Below are positions 41,334 through 49,932 of a stretch of DNA of 64,000 nucleotides, in pieces; positions within the stretch are counted from its first letter, which is position 1; every line of letters begins with the position of its first letter. The translations under genes were made by a program, and so were the position numbers. The notes under the pieces are model-generated. The model ran no database searches. It was given only the letters and a program-made list of their open reading frames with translations, and had not been told where the DNA came from. This stretch comes from Providencia heimbachae ATCC 35613. GTDB taxonomy: Bacteria > Pseudomonadota > Gammaproteobacteria > Enterobacterales > Enterobacteriaceae. The stretch is taken from contig NZ_LXEW01000021.1 in the NCBI RefSeq assembly GCF_001655055.1, forward strand, positions 43,238 through 107,237, in the 5' to 3' direction.

Positions 41334-42047
41334 ATGACATCACAACCCGCATATAAGCGAATTCAGTCCTACATTTTGCGTAGCATTGATTTGGAAATAT
41401 TTAAAGCTGAAACTCAGATCCCAACAGAGCTGGAGCTTTGCGCCCAGTTTAATGTTAGTCGTATGACCGTCAATAAAGCGATTTCAGAGCTAAGCCAAAA
41501 AGGTATTTTAAATCGGATCGCAGGTAAAGGGACATTTGTTGCAACGCAAAAGCATGAATTACCGGTCACTAAAGCGTTCGATATATTTGATGAAATTTCT
41601 GCAAGCGGAAATAAATATAGTGGCCAACAACTGCAACTTAAAGTGATCCCTGCAACAGCAGAAATTGCATTGCAATTAGGTATTGTTGAAGGAACGGATG
41701 TTGGGTATTGCAAGGTTCTTCATTTCGAAAATGACATTCCATTAATGCTTGAAGAACGCTATGTTAATCATGCGATTGTTCCCGATTTTGTGAAGCAACA
41801 ATTTGGCAATAATGAAACACCCAGTGGCTTTCTACAGCGCCATTTTCCTGTGAGTGAAATGGAACATACGATAGAAGCTACACTCGCCACCAAGCCTATA
41901 GCTAACGCATTATCGATTAAAGAAAGCTCGCCATGCTTGCAACTTAGTCGCCGAACATGGACAGGAAATACGCTTATTAGTTATGTCAATATGGTTACTG
42001 CTGGCTCGCGTTATAAGTTGAAATTACACTCACGCATTGAGCACTAA
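41334..42047 (+). CDS. hutC: GntR-family repressor, HutC type
   Basis: HutC represses histidine-utilisation genes and is released by urocanate. This 237-residue protein has an N-terminal GntR winged helix (about 5-75; ELCAQFNVSRMTVNKAISELSQKGILNRIAGKGTF). A C-terminal UTRA ligand domain (about 90-235) follows, ending with the HutC-like NMVTAGSRYKLKLHSRIEH. The length fits HutC. The ribosome binding site is weak. Assignment as HutC rather than another UTRA regulator is strengthened by the urocanate hydratase and NCS1 permease genes nearby. Confidence 0.82.
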   Translation: MTSQPAYKRIQSYILRSIDLEIFKAETQIPTELELCAQFNVSRMTVNKAISELSQKGILNRIAGKGTFVATQKHELPVTKAFDIFDEISASGNKYSGQQLQLKVIPATAEIALQLGIVEGTDVGYCKVLHFENDIPLMLEERYVNHAIVPDFVKQQFGNNETPSGFLQRHFPVSEMEHTIEATLATKPIANALSIKESSPCLQLSRRTWTGNTLISYVNMVTAGSRYKLKLHSRIEH

Positions 42048-42054
42048 ATTAAAA

Positions 42055-42085
42055 AAAAGATAAAAAAAGGGGGCAAAGCTGCCCC
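42055..42085 (-). terminator. Terminator of the etf operon
   Basis: On the reverse strand GGGGCAGCTTTGCCCCC is followed by TTTTTTT, a textbook intrinsic terminator about 120 bp after the ETF-QO stop. It lies just behind the convergent hutC gene. Confidence 0.85.
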
Positions 42086-42204
42086 AAAACGACTGATAAA
42101 TATTAACTACATCATCAAGCACATCTATACCCAAGAATAATTCACATTACAGCCATCACGTCTGTAAATTGAAATTTAATGGGCAAACATCACAACAAAT
42201 AAAT

Positions 42205-43887
42205 CTACATTCCTTGGTAAATAGGACCTTCTCCACCTTGTGGCGCTGTCCAGGTTATATTTTGCATAGGGTCTTTAATATCACAAGCCTTACAATGCAG
42301 GCAGTTTTGGGCATTTATTTGCAGTTTTTCTTGCTCTTTTTCATTGATAATTTCATAAACACCCGCCGGGCAATAACGCGTTTCAGGTGCTGAATATCGC
42401 GCTAGATTGATACTTATTGGTACCGTATTATCTTTCAATCGTAAATGACAAGGCTGCTGTTCCTCATGATTGGTATTGGATAAAAATACCGATGATGGCT
42501 TATCAAATGTGAGCTTACCGTCCGGCTTAGGATACACAATCGGTTGAAAATTTTTCGCATCTTTAAGCCCTTCATGATCGTCATGCTTAAGCTTTAAAGT
42601 CCAAGGACTACGCCCTTTTAATAACAATTGCTCAGCACCAAATAGCATCGAACCAACCACCAAACCTTTTTTCATATAGGGTTTAAAGTTTCGCGCCAAA
42701 TAGAGTTCCTGATAAAGCCAGCTTTGCTCAAATTTTTGTTTAAATTGCATTTTAAATACGGCGTGATCAACAATGCCATTTTCCAATGAATCAAATAAAG
42801 CTTCGGCGGCTAATGCGCCACTTTTAATCGCACAATGGGTGCCTTTAATACGTGCGGCATTGAGAAAACCAGCATCATCACCAATTAATGCTCCACCAGG
42901 AAAACTCAATTCAGGTAAAGCGGGTAAGCCACCTGCGACCATGCTTCTCGCACCGTAGCTTATCCGCTCACCTCCTTTTAAAAAGGCACTAAATGAGGCG
43001 TGCATCTTTAAACGCTGAAACTCTTCAAAAGGCGACAAATAAGGATTTTCATAGTTCAAGCCAACCACTAAGCCAACGGCGACTAAATTTTCGCCATAAT
43101 GATAGGCAAACCCACCGCCATAAGTTTGGTTATTTAATGGCCAACCAATCGAGTGAACGACAAACCCTGGTTGATGCTGTTCTTTTGGGATCTGCCAAAT
43201 TTCTTTAATTCCTAAGCCGTAAGCTTGTTTTCCTTTATTTTTTGCTAAATCAAAGTGTTCAATGAGCTGCTTCCCTAATTGCCCACGGCAGCCTTCTGCA
43301 AAAAATGTCATTTTAGCAACTAGGTTCATGCCGGGCTGATACATCGCAGTAGGGTTACCCGCTTTATCTAACCCCATATCGCCAGTCGTTACGCCAATAA
43401 CTTGGTTTTGCGTATCAAACAAAATCTGTGTGGCGGCAAATCCGGCAAAAATATCCACGCCAAGCGCTTCGGCTTCGACGGCTAAACCGGCACTTATTTG
43501 CCCTAAACTACCAATTAAATTACCCTGATTTTTTAAGCATGTGGGCAGAAAAGCTAATGGCAGATGAGTCGCTTTATTTTCTTTTAACCAAAGAAAACGA
43601 TCTGTAATCACCGGTGTTAAGTCCGCAGAGACTTTTTCCTGCCAATCTGGCAGTAACTCATTTAGCGCTCGAGGATCGATAACCGCACCAGATAAAATAT
43701 GCGCACCAATTTCAGCCCCTTTATCAATTAAACAAACAGAAAGCTCTATTTGCTTTTCTATTGCCAACTGCTTTAAACGAATTGCGGTTGATAATCCCGC
43801 AGGCCCGCCACCGACAATCAGGACATCAAATTCCATCGATTCCCGCTCGGGAGCCTCATTTATGTTGACACTATTGTCGATAGCCAT
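42205..43887 (-). CDS. Electron transfer flavoprotein-ubiquinone oxidoreductase
   Basis: ETF-QO passes electrons from reduced ETF to membrane quinone. The FAD motif DVLIVGGGPAGLSTAIRLK lies near the N-terminus. The C-terminal ferredoxin-like domain carries four cysteines for a 4Fe-4S cluster (CPAGVYEI and CLHCKAC). At about 560 residues it is the full aerobic-type ETF-QO, not the shorter FixC of carnitine metabolism. The third-codon ATG (MAIDNS) was chosen because GGGGAG is 6 bases upstream; the first ATG directly abuts it. It is the last gene of the etfBA-ETF-QO unit, 11 bp after etfA. Confidence 0.95.
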   Translation of the reverse strand: MAIDNSVNINEAPERESMEFDVLIVGGGPAGLSTAIRLKQLAIEKQIELSVCLIDKGAEIGAHILSGAVIDPRALNELLPDWQEKVSADLTPVITDRFLWLKENKATHLPLAFLPTCLKNQGNLIGSLGQISAGLAVEAEALGVDIFAGFAATQILFDTQNQVIGVTTGDMGLDKAGNPTAMYQPGMNLVAKMTFFAEGCRGQLGKQLIEHFDLAKNKGKQAYGLGIKEIWQIPKEQHQPGFVVHSIGWPLNNQTYGGGFAYHYGENLVAVGLVVGLNYENPYLSPFEEFQRLKMHASFSAFLKGGERISYGARSMVAGGLPALPELSFPGGALIGDDAGFLNAARIKGTHCAIKSGALAAEALFDSLENGIVDHAVFKMQFKQKFEQSWLYQELYLARNFKPYMKKGLVVGSMLFGAEQLLLKGRSPWTLKLKHDDHEGLKDAKNFQPIVYPKPDGKLTFDKPSSVFLSNTNHEEQQPCHLRLKDNTVPISINLARYSAPETRYCPAGVYEIINEKEQEKLQINAQNCLHCKACDIKDPMQNITWTAPQGGEGPIYQGM

Positions 43888-43898
43888 ATCCATCTCCC

Positions 43899-44849
43899 CT
43901 AAGCGAGCGCTTTATCAAATTCAGGCAAGATCTCAAATAGATCGCCAACAATACCGTAATCGGCTACTTGGAAAATTGGCGCTTCCGGATCGCTATTAAT
44001 CGCTACGATCACCTTACTTTCTTTCATTCCCGCAACGTGTTGAATTGCGCCAGAGATCCCCACTGCGATATACAAATCAGGTGCAACTATTTTACCTGTT
44101 TGACCCACTTGATAGTCATTCGGTACATAACCTGCATCTACCGCAGCGCGAGAAGCGCCAACTGCTGCACCTAATTTATCAGCGATATTTTCGAGTAAAG
44201 TGAAGTTTTCACCGGAACTTAACCCTCGCCCACCGGCGATAACCACTCTTGCAGAGCTTAGTTCCGCACGACTAACCTGCGTCAGTGACTGACTTTTTAA
44301 TTGAGAATGCTGTGGAATATTTTCCACGACCATCTCTTCTATTGGTGCGGGGCTTTGTGTTTCTGTCGCGCTGGAAAATGCCGAACTGCGTACAGTCACA
44401 ACCACTTTATTGCCATTATTTTGTACCGTAGCTAATGCATTTCCTGCATAAATAGGTCGAATAAACGTTTGTTCATCAATAACCTGTGTAATATCTGAAA
44501 TTTGAGCCACACCCAATGTTGCCGCTACGCGTGGAGCAATATTTTTACCAAAAGTTGTCGCTGGAAATAGTAAGTGGCTATAGCTTTGAGCGACTGAAAT
44601 AATGGCACTGCTCATGGGTTCTGCCAGCTGCCCCTCAAGGGCATCAGATTCAATCATAATCACTTTTTCGACACCTTCGATTGTTGCTGCCAACTCAGCA
44701 ACTGCGGCGGTATGGCTACCCGCGACTAAAAGATGTAAGTTTCCGCCAGCCGAAATGATGTCGCGAGCAGCCGTAATACTATGATAACTAGATGATTTTA
44801 TTGTTTGATTATCATGTTCAACAATAACTAAAACTAATGATTGGCTCAT
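43899..44849 (-). CDS. etfA: Electron transfer flavoprotein alpha subunit
   Basis: EtfA carries the FAD of ETF, the electron carrier between acyl-CoA dehydrogenases and ETF-QO. The 316-residue protein has an N-terminal alpha/beta domain. The C-terminal FAD-binding domain shows AGGRGLSSGENFTLLENIADKLGAAVGASRAAVDAG and GQTGKIVAPDLYIAVGISGAIQHVAG. It lies 15 bp after etfB and just before ETF-QO, with a GAGGGAG ribosome binding site. It is expected to serve the acyl-CoA dehydrogenase encoded 3 kb upstream. Confidence 0.96.
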   Translation of the reverse strand: MSQSLVLVIVEHDNQTIKSSSYHSITAARDIISAGGNLHLLVAGSHTAAVAELAATIEGVEKVIMIESDALEGQLAEPMSSAIISVAQSYSHLLFPATTFGKNIAPRVAATLGVAQISDITQVIDEQTFIRPIYAGNALATVQNNGNKVVVTVRSSAFSSATETQSPAPIEEMVVENIPQHSQLKSQSLTQVSRAELSSARVVIAGGRGLSSGENFTLLENIADKLGAAVGASRAAVDAGYVPNDYQVGQTGKIVAPDLYIAVGISGAIQHVAGMKESKVIVAINSDPEAPIFQVADYGIVGDLFEILPEFDKALA

Positions 44850-44864
44850 GGTGATTCTCCCTCG

Positions 44865-45620
44865 TTAAATCACTTCTTTTGCTTGAAGTTCGCTGACTAA
44901 TGCCGCTGCATTACTCAAAATAGTGCACTGCCCTGTCCGCTTTTTAGGCTCAGAAACATTAATCGTTTTAACTTGCCCTAAAGGTGAAAAATCCATCTCA
45001 TCAATATTGATGATATCTAATGATTTTTTCTTTGCTTTCATAATATTAGGTAATGTTGCATAACGAGGTTCATTGAGACGTAAGTCTGTTGTCACGATGG
45101 CAGGTAAAGGCATCGAAAGGGTTTCAAGTCCACCGTCAATTTCGCGTGTCACCTGTATCGCGTCACCATCCATAACAATTTGAGAAGCAAAAGTCGCTTG
45201 AGCACAATTCAGTAAAGCAGCAAGCATTTGCCCGGTTTGGTTACAGTCGTCATCGATAGCCTGTTTACCTAATAAAATTAAATCAGGTTGCTCATTAATA
45301 ACCACTTTTTGTAATAGACGAGCGATGTCTAACGGTTCTAATATCATATCGGCTGGTCTTTGAATCAAGACCGCGCGGTCAGCACCTATCGCCATCGCAC
45401 TACGCAATGTTTCCTGCGAACCGATATCACCAATGGAAACGGCAATAATTTCACTGGCCTTTCCTGATTCCTTTAAACGTACCGCTTCTTCGATGGCAAT
45501 TTCATCGAACGGATTAATTGCCATTTTGACGTTTGTTAGCTCAACACCTGAGCCATCCGCTCTGACTCTAACTTTGACGTTGTGATCAATAACTCGCTTC
45601 ACTGCGACTAAAATTTTCAT
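44865..45620 (-). CDS. etfB: Electron transfer flavoprotein beta subunit
   Basis: EtfB binds AMP and docks ETF to its dehydrogenase. It has 251 residues, starting at MKILVAVKRVIDHNVKVRV with an AGGAG ribosome binding site; a five-codon upstream extension is unlikely. The ETF-beta signature region VTREIDGGLETLSMPLPAIVTTDLRLNEPRYATLPNIMKAKKK is intact. It is the first gene of the etfBA-ETF-QO unit and lies 150 bp after the NCS1 permease gene, with a perfect palindrome in the gap. Confidence 0.95.
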   Translation of the reverse strand: MKILVAVKRVIDHNVKVRVRADGSGVELTNVKMAINPFDEIAIEEAVRLKESGKASEIIAVSIGDIGSQETLRSAMAIGADRAVLIQRPADMILEPLDIARLLQKVVINEQPDLILLGKQAIDDDCNQTGQMLAALLNCAQATFASQIVMDGDAIQVTREIDGGLETLSMPLPAIVTTDLRLNEPRYATLPNIMKAKKKSLDIINIDEMDFSPLGQVKTINVSEPKKRTGQCTILSNAAALVSELQAKEVI

Positions 45621-45684
45621 AACAACTCCTATCACGATTCTTATGGCAATTTATTAATCGCGCTTTTCAGGTTGAAGGAACCCT

Positions 45685-45707
45685 TGGCAGTGATATATTC
45701 ACTGCCA
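45685..45707. repeat. Perfect palindrome between the NCS1 permease gene and etfB
   Basis: TGGCAGTGA / TCACTGCCA with a TATAT centre is a 9-bp perfect inverted repeat 65 bp before the etfB start. It has no U-tract on the reverse strand. It may be an intercistronic RNA hairpin or an operator for etfB. Confidence 0.6.
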
Positions 45708-45770
45708 TTGTCCTGCTCGATTTTTATTTTTCGCCTATTTTCTATCGATATTTATCGCTAGTTTTGTACT

Positions 45771-47210
45771 CTATTTTTCGGTTGGTAATATCAGTCTGTC
45801 TGCCACTGACATTGGCCATATTTTGATTGCCGCGTAATAAATAATACCCGTCGCGACTAAGCCGATAATCCATGAAATATCTACGCCACCCAATGCTTCA
45901 ACAAGTGGACCCGTATAAAAACCAGTTGAAATAAAAGGTAATTGAATCAATACACCGATGATATAAGTTGAGATCCCAACTTTGTTCCAACGACCATAGC
46001 GACCATCTGGGTTTGCCAGTTCAGGCACATCATAACGGCCTTTGGTGACCCAGTAATAATCCACTAAGTTGATTGCGCTCCAAGGCGTAAAGAAAGCTAA
46101 CAAGAACAGTAGGAAAGATGAGAACAGTTTTAAAAATGAATGCTGACCCGCCAATCCTAGTAAGGTTGAGAAGCTGACCATTAAGATGATAAAAAGCAGT
46201 CGTTGCCCACGAGAAATCTGGTTTTTCCCTCGGAAACCACACCAGATAGCCGCCATCGACATAAAGCTGCCATAAGCATTCAAGGCGGTGATGGTGACTT
46301 TACCAAAGAAAATGCTGATATAAAGTAGCGCGGCGATTAGCCCTGTACTGCCTAGCCCCACAATATAAGAAACTTCATTCCCCGCAAATTTATTCCCAGC
46401 TAGTGCAGCGGCAAAGACCCCGAGGATCATCGACGCTTGCGTACCTATCACCGTTCCAGAACCCACCGCCAGAAACGCTTTTATTGTTGGGGTTTTGGTT
46501 GGCAGATAACGCGAATAGTCCGCAACATAAGGGCCAAAGGCAATTTGCCAAGAAGCAGATAATGACATCGCTAATAAGAAATTCGTCCAATCAAAATGGC
46601 GATTTTCCAGTAAAACTGAAACGTCATTCATATAAAATAAGCGGAAGAAAAGGTAAAAGAAAGCCACGATGCCAATCACACTCGCCGCTTTGCCTAATAT
46701 GTGGATAATACGATATCCACATATTGTAATACCAATAATTACCACACCAAAGATGATAATCCCCATCCAGTCGCTAATATGTAATAACTGCCCTACCGCT
46801 TGTCCAGCTAATACAGTTCCACTGGCTGAGAAACCAACATACATCAGACAAACCAATAAAATAGGAATGACTGCACCATATACCCCGAACTGTACGCGGC
46901 TAGAAATCATTTGAGGTAAGCCTAATTTAGGCCCTTGAACTGCATGCAGTGCCATTACAGCACCACCCAATAATTGACCAATAAACAGCCCAATTAATGA
47001 CCAGAAGACATCACCGCCAAGTACAACGGCTAAAGCCCCAGTCACAATCGCGGTTATCTGTAAATTTGCACCAAACCACAAGGTAAACTGACTCGATAGC
47101 GTGCCATGGCGTTCAGATTCAGGAATATAGTCAATGGAGCGGGCTTCAATGAGTGGAACATTTTCCTGTTTATTTTTCTTTCCTGCGATTATGTCGTTTG
47201 AAACTGTCAT
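45771..47210 (-). CDS. NCS1-family permease (cytosine/urocanate type)
   Basis: A 479-residue, 12-helix nucleobase:cation symporter-1 permease. The conserved N-terminal region runs RHGTLSSQFTLWFGANLQITAIVTGAL. LLLF-rich helices and the ITALNAYGSFMSMAAIW segment follow. At Pseudomonas hut loci a CodB-like NCS1 protein imports urocanate (HutTu), so an imidazole acid is the likely substrate here. Purines or cytosine cannot be excluded from sequence. It heads the rightmost part of the permease-etf block and has a good GAGGAG ribosome binding site. Confidence 0.82.
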   Translation of the reverse strand: MTVSNDIIAGKKNKQENVPLIEARSIDYIPESERHGTLSSQFTLWFGANLQITAIVTGALAVVLGGDVFWSLIGLFIGQLLGGAVMALHAVQGPKLGLPQMISSRVQFGVYGAVIPILLVCLMYVGFSASGTVLAGQAVGQLLHISDWMGIIIFGVVIIGITICGYRIIHILGKAASVIGIVAFFYLFFRLFYMNDVSVLLENRHFDWTNFLLAMSLSASWQIAFGPYVADYSRYLPTKTPTIKAFLAVGSGTVIGTQASMILGVFAAALAGNKFAGNEVSYIVGLGSTGLIAALLYISIFFGKVTITALNAYGSFMSMAAIWCGFRGKNQISRGQRLLFIILMVSFSTLLGLAGQHSFLKLFSSFLLFLLAFFTPWSAINLVDYYWVTKGRYDVPELANPDGRYGRWNKVGISTYIIGVLIQLPFISTGFYTGPLVEALGGVDISWIIGLVATGIIYYAAIKIWPMSVADRLILPTEK

Positions 47211-47553
47211 GGTAACTCCTCTTTAAGCAAGGCTTGGCCTAAAGAATGAACCAATTATACCCGTCTCACTTCCCTTGCTATCTACAAGGTGAATTATTCG
47301 GATATAGCCCTAATGAATGTACTTCACCATAAATATTGTATGTCACTAAAAATATTACAGGATCCAGTCATTGGACATTACTTCGGGTGATATTTTATCT
47401 TTTGTCTACCCGTCATTAATAATTGAAATACATTCTTAAACCTGATTGTTGTTGTGTTTTTAATTCCATGATCCTGTTGTCAGGTGATCCATTTTATTGC
47501 AGTAATATTGACCGATAACCGCCTGTCCCGATTATCGGCTTTAGCTTGGTGTA
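47211..47553. other. Intergenic region upstream of the NCS1 permease gene
   Basis: This stretch of about 343 bases holds the permease promoter and the 3' end of the acyl-CoA dehydrogenase transcript. It contains an inverted repeat CCTTG / CAAGG (47273-47289) near the permease gene. A CCGATAA / TTATCGG hairpin (47512-47538) lies after the dehydrogenase stop and has no U-tract. No exact copy of the TATATACATTT motif is present. Confidence 0.5.
47512..47538 (-). terminator. Hairpin after the acyl-CoA dehydrogenase gene
   Basis: A 7-bp stem CCGATAA / TTATCGG with a 13-base loop lies about 15 bp after the stop codon. It lacks a U-tract on the reverse strand, so its role as a terminator is doubtful. 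Confidence 0.35.
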
Positions 47554-48693
47554 CTAAATTGAATCTAATACAATGCGTGAAATAATGATTTTTTGGATCT
47601 CTGAAGTGCCTTCAAAGATACGTAAAATTCTGGCATCACGAACATAACGTTCTAGTGGTAGATCGCGAATATAACCGTACCCGCCATGGAGTTGTAATGC
47701 TGCATCGGTAACGAATCCTGCACATTCCGCAGCAAATAGTTTGGCAGTCGCTGACTGCAAGCTAAAACGGTTTCCTGAATCGCGTAACTCAGCGGCATGC
47801 CAAGTCAACATGCGAGCAGCCTCAAGCTGTGTATGCATATCCGCAATTCGCCATTGAGTCCCCTGATAAGCCGCGAGTGGCTTTTTACCAATCTGACGCT
47901 CTTTGACCCAACCCAATGCACTTTCCATCGCTGCGCGAGCAATACCCAATGAGGTTGCCGCAACTTCGACTCGGCCTTTATCCAGCACTTCCATTGCGGT
48001 GTGGAAACCTTTATTTTCTTCCCCTAAAAGGGCTGATTCAGGTAACCAGCAGTTAAGCGCTAATTCATAAATAGTGCTGCCGCGTAAACCCATGGTTTTT
48101 TCGGGTTGTGAAAACGCAACACCTTCAGTACCTTTTTCAATCATAAACGCACTGATACCACGCGCGCCTGCTTCGAGGTCTGTTTTCGCATATAACACAA
48201 TGAAATCTGCTTCTTTTGCGTTAGTAATATAGTGCTTATTACCACGAATGCGCCAGCCACCCTTTTCACGAGTTGCGACTGTTCGCATGTCTGCGGGATT
48301 CGATCCCGCCGCAGGTTCAGTTAATCCAAAAGCCCCTAAAGCTTCACCACTTGCCGCTTTTGGTAACCAATACGCTTTTTGTGCTTCCGTACCACCAATT
48401 AAGATAGAATCCGTGGCTAAAAAATGGGCGGTTAAAGCAGAGGATGTCGATGCACAAGCTGCAGCAACCGCTTCAACAATTTTACTCATTGCGATACTAC
48501 CAATACCAAAGCCACCGTATTGCTCAGGTAAATTAATCCCCCAACATCCCATTTCCCCAAGCGCTGTAAGGCTTTCAACACAAAAGGTTTCGGTTTCATC
48601 ATAACGCTGGGCATTCGCTTGTAGAATATCGCGACACACTTTTTCAACTGCATCTACAATTGCGTGTTCTGTTTCATTAATTTCAAAACTCAT
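47554..48693 (-). CDS. Acyl-CoA dehydrogenase
   Basis: A 379-residue FAD acyl-CoA dehydrogenase. The FAD/substrate loops are GAFGLTEPAAGSNPADMRT (about 125-143) and the RGNKHYITNAKEADFIVLYAKT block. The C-terminal RDARILRIFEGTSEIQKIIISR contains the catalytic Glu in FEGT. It would desaturate an acyl-CoA at the alpha-beta position and pass electrons to ETF. It overlaps the CoA-transferase gene by 4 bases and is in one unit with hutU. From context the substrate may be imidazolepropionyl-CoA, but the sequence alone only shows the general family. Confidence 0.93.
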   Translation of the reverse strand: MSFEINETEHAIVDAVEKVCRDILQANAQRYDETETFCVESLTALGEMGCWGINLPEQYGGFGIGSIAMSKIVEAVAAACASTSSALTAHFLATDSILIGGTEAQKAYWLPKAASGEALGAFGLTEPAAGSNPADMRTVATREKGGWRIRGNKHYITNAKEADFIVLYAKTDLEAGARGISAFMIEKGTEGVAFSQPEKTMGLRGSTIYELALNCWLPESALLGEENKGFHTAMEVLDKGRVEVAATSLGIARAAMESALGWVKERQIGKKPLAAYQGTQWRIADMHTQLEAARMLTWHAAELRDSGNRFSLQSATAKLFAAECAGFVTDAALQLHGGYGYIRDLPLERYVRDARILRIFEGTSEIQKIIISRIVLDSI

Positions 48694-49874
48694 TGTATTG
48701 TCTCCGCGCTTTTCGTTGTTGTTTTTGCCGGTTTATAAATAGAATTCGCCTCCCCCAAACTCGGGGCTCTTTGCGTTGAGTGGGGCTTAACACCATTAAA
48801 GAATACGGGCTGAGAAATCAGTGGGGTACCACCGTCGTTAAGATGAGTTAGCACCTGGCGAACATGCGCATGTTCACTTTGAGTTGCCTGCTGTAGGTCG
48901 TGAATAGGTGATGCAGGAACCCCTGCGTTTAACAGTAAATCACACACTTCCTCAACAGTTTGTTCTTTTGTCCAATTTTCAATTTCTTTACGTAATTCAG
49001 CTTGATTGACGGTACGAGTCGGGTCATCAATATAGCGAGAGTCTTGGCTTAGCAACGGTTTACCCATGCATTCACAAAAACGTTGAAATAGCTTTTCGCT
49101 TGCAATCGCAATCACAACCAACCCATCTTTTGCTTGGTAGGTATCAAACGGCGTTGAAACCGGATGACGATTCCCCACCAAACTCGGCGCTTTATTATTC
49201 GCAAATAAATTAGAAAGCCCGGTTAATTGCATACTTAACAACACATCTACCATTGCGACATCAATATATTGTGCACTTTGAGCGTGACGTTCTCTGGCAA
49301 ATAGCGCGCTGCTAATTGCCCATGAAGCGTACATACCTGCACACACATCACCAATCGATTCACCACTGCGTGTTGGCCCTGTTTCAGGGAAACCGGTAAC
49401 ACTCATTAACCCGGACATTGCTTGTGCCACAATGTCATAAGCCGGATAGCTTGCTAATGGGCTGTTTTGGCCAAACCCTGAAATACTGGCGTAGATCAGC
49501 GTAGGGTTATGCAGCTTTAAACTATCAAAATCAATGCTGAGTCTTTTCGTTACACCGGGGCGAAAATTTTCGACAACGACATCACTTTCTTTAACTAATT
49601 GGATAAGAATGGCAAGATCGCTTTCAGATTTAAGATCCAGTTCAATACTGCGCTTACCTCGGTTGATCAGGCCGTAATAAACACTCTCACCCTCAATAAA
49701 AGGGCCTAAATGACGGCTATCATCACCATGATCAGGCACTTCAATTTTGATCACTTCAGCACCAAGATCCGCCATCATTGCTGTGCAATAGGGACCAGCG
49801 AGCACACGGCTTAAATCAATGACTTTGATGCCAGCCAATGGCCCTTGCCTATTCTCCGTTGACACAGTATTCAT
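48690..49874 (-). CDS. Class III CoA-transferase (CaiB/BaiF family)
   Basis: A 394-residue family III CoA-transferase, which moves CoA between carboxylic acids through an aspartyl-CoA-linked mechanism. The N-terminal LAGIKVIDLSRVLAGPYCTAMMADLGAEVIKIE and NRGKRSIELDLKS are diagnostic. The catalytic aspartate is Asp176 in SIGDVCAGMYASW. Formyl-, carnitine-, succinyl- and aromatic-acid transferases all belong to this family, so the substrate is not shown by sequence. It sits 58 bp after hutU and is translationally coupled to the dehydrogenase gene. Confidence 0.93.
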   Translation of the reverse strand: MNTVSTENRQGPLAGIKVIDLSRVLAGPYCTAMMADLGAEVIKIEVPDHGDDSRHLGPFIEGESVYYGLINRGKRSIELDLKSESDLAILIQLVKESDVVVENFRPGVTKRLSIDFDSLKLHNPTLIYASISGFGQNSPLASYPAYDIVAQAMSGLMSVTGFPETGPTRSGESIGDVCAGMYASWAISSALFARERHAQSAQYIDVAMVDVLLSMQLTGLSNLFANNKAPSLVGNRHPVSTPFDTYQAKDGLVVIAIASEKLFQRFCECMGKPLLSQDSRYIDDPTRTVNQAELRKEIENWTKEQTVEEVCDLLLNAGVPASPIHDLQQATQSEHAHVRQVLTHLNDGGTPLISQPVFFNGVKPHSTQRAPSLGEANSIYKPAKTTTKSAETIQ

Positions 49875-49932
49875 ACTGAATTCCTTATTTCATTCAGGCG
49901 ATTGCCGACCGATAAAAAATCGGCAATCAACA

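Noticed and set aside
41135..41356. 73-codon open frame overlapping the hutC start
   Set aside because: It has no ribosome binding site and no recognisable protein features, and it overlaps hutC in another frame within the promoter region.
42205..43887. ETF-QO gene as fixC of carnitine metabolism
   Set aside because: The protein is about 560 residues with the C-terminal 4Fe-4S domain; FixC is about 430 residues and relies on a separate FixX. No fixX or cai genes are present.
46403..46914. Forward open frames inside the NCS1 permease gene
   Set aside because: They are opposite-strand shadows of a well-conserved membrane protein gene and have low-complexity or unlikely compositions.
47512..47538. 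Strong terminator after the acyl-CoA dehydrogenase gene
   Set aside because: The hairpin is only 7 bp and lacks a U-tract on the transcribed strand; it is listed only as a weak candidate.
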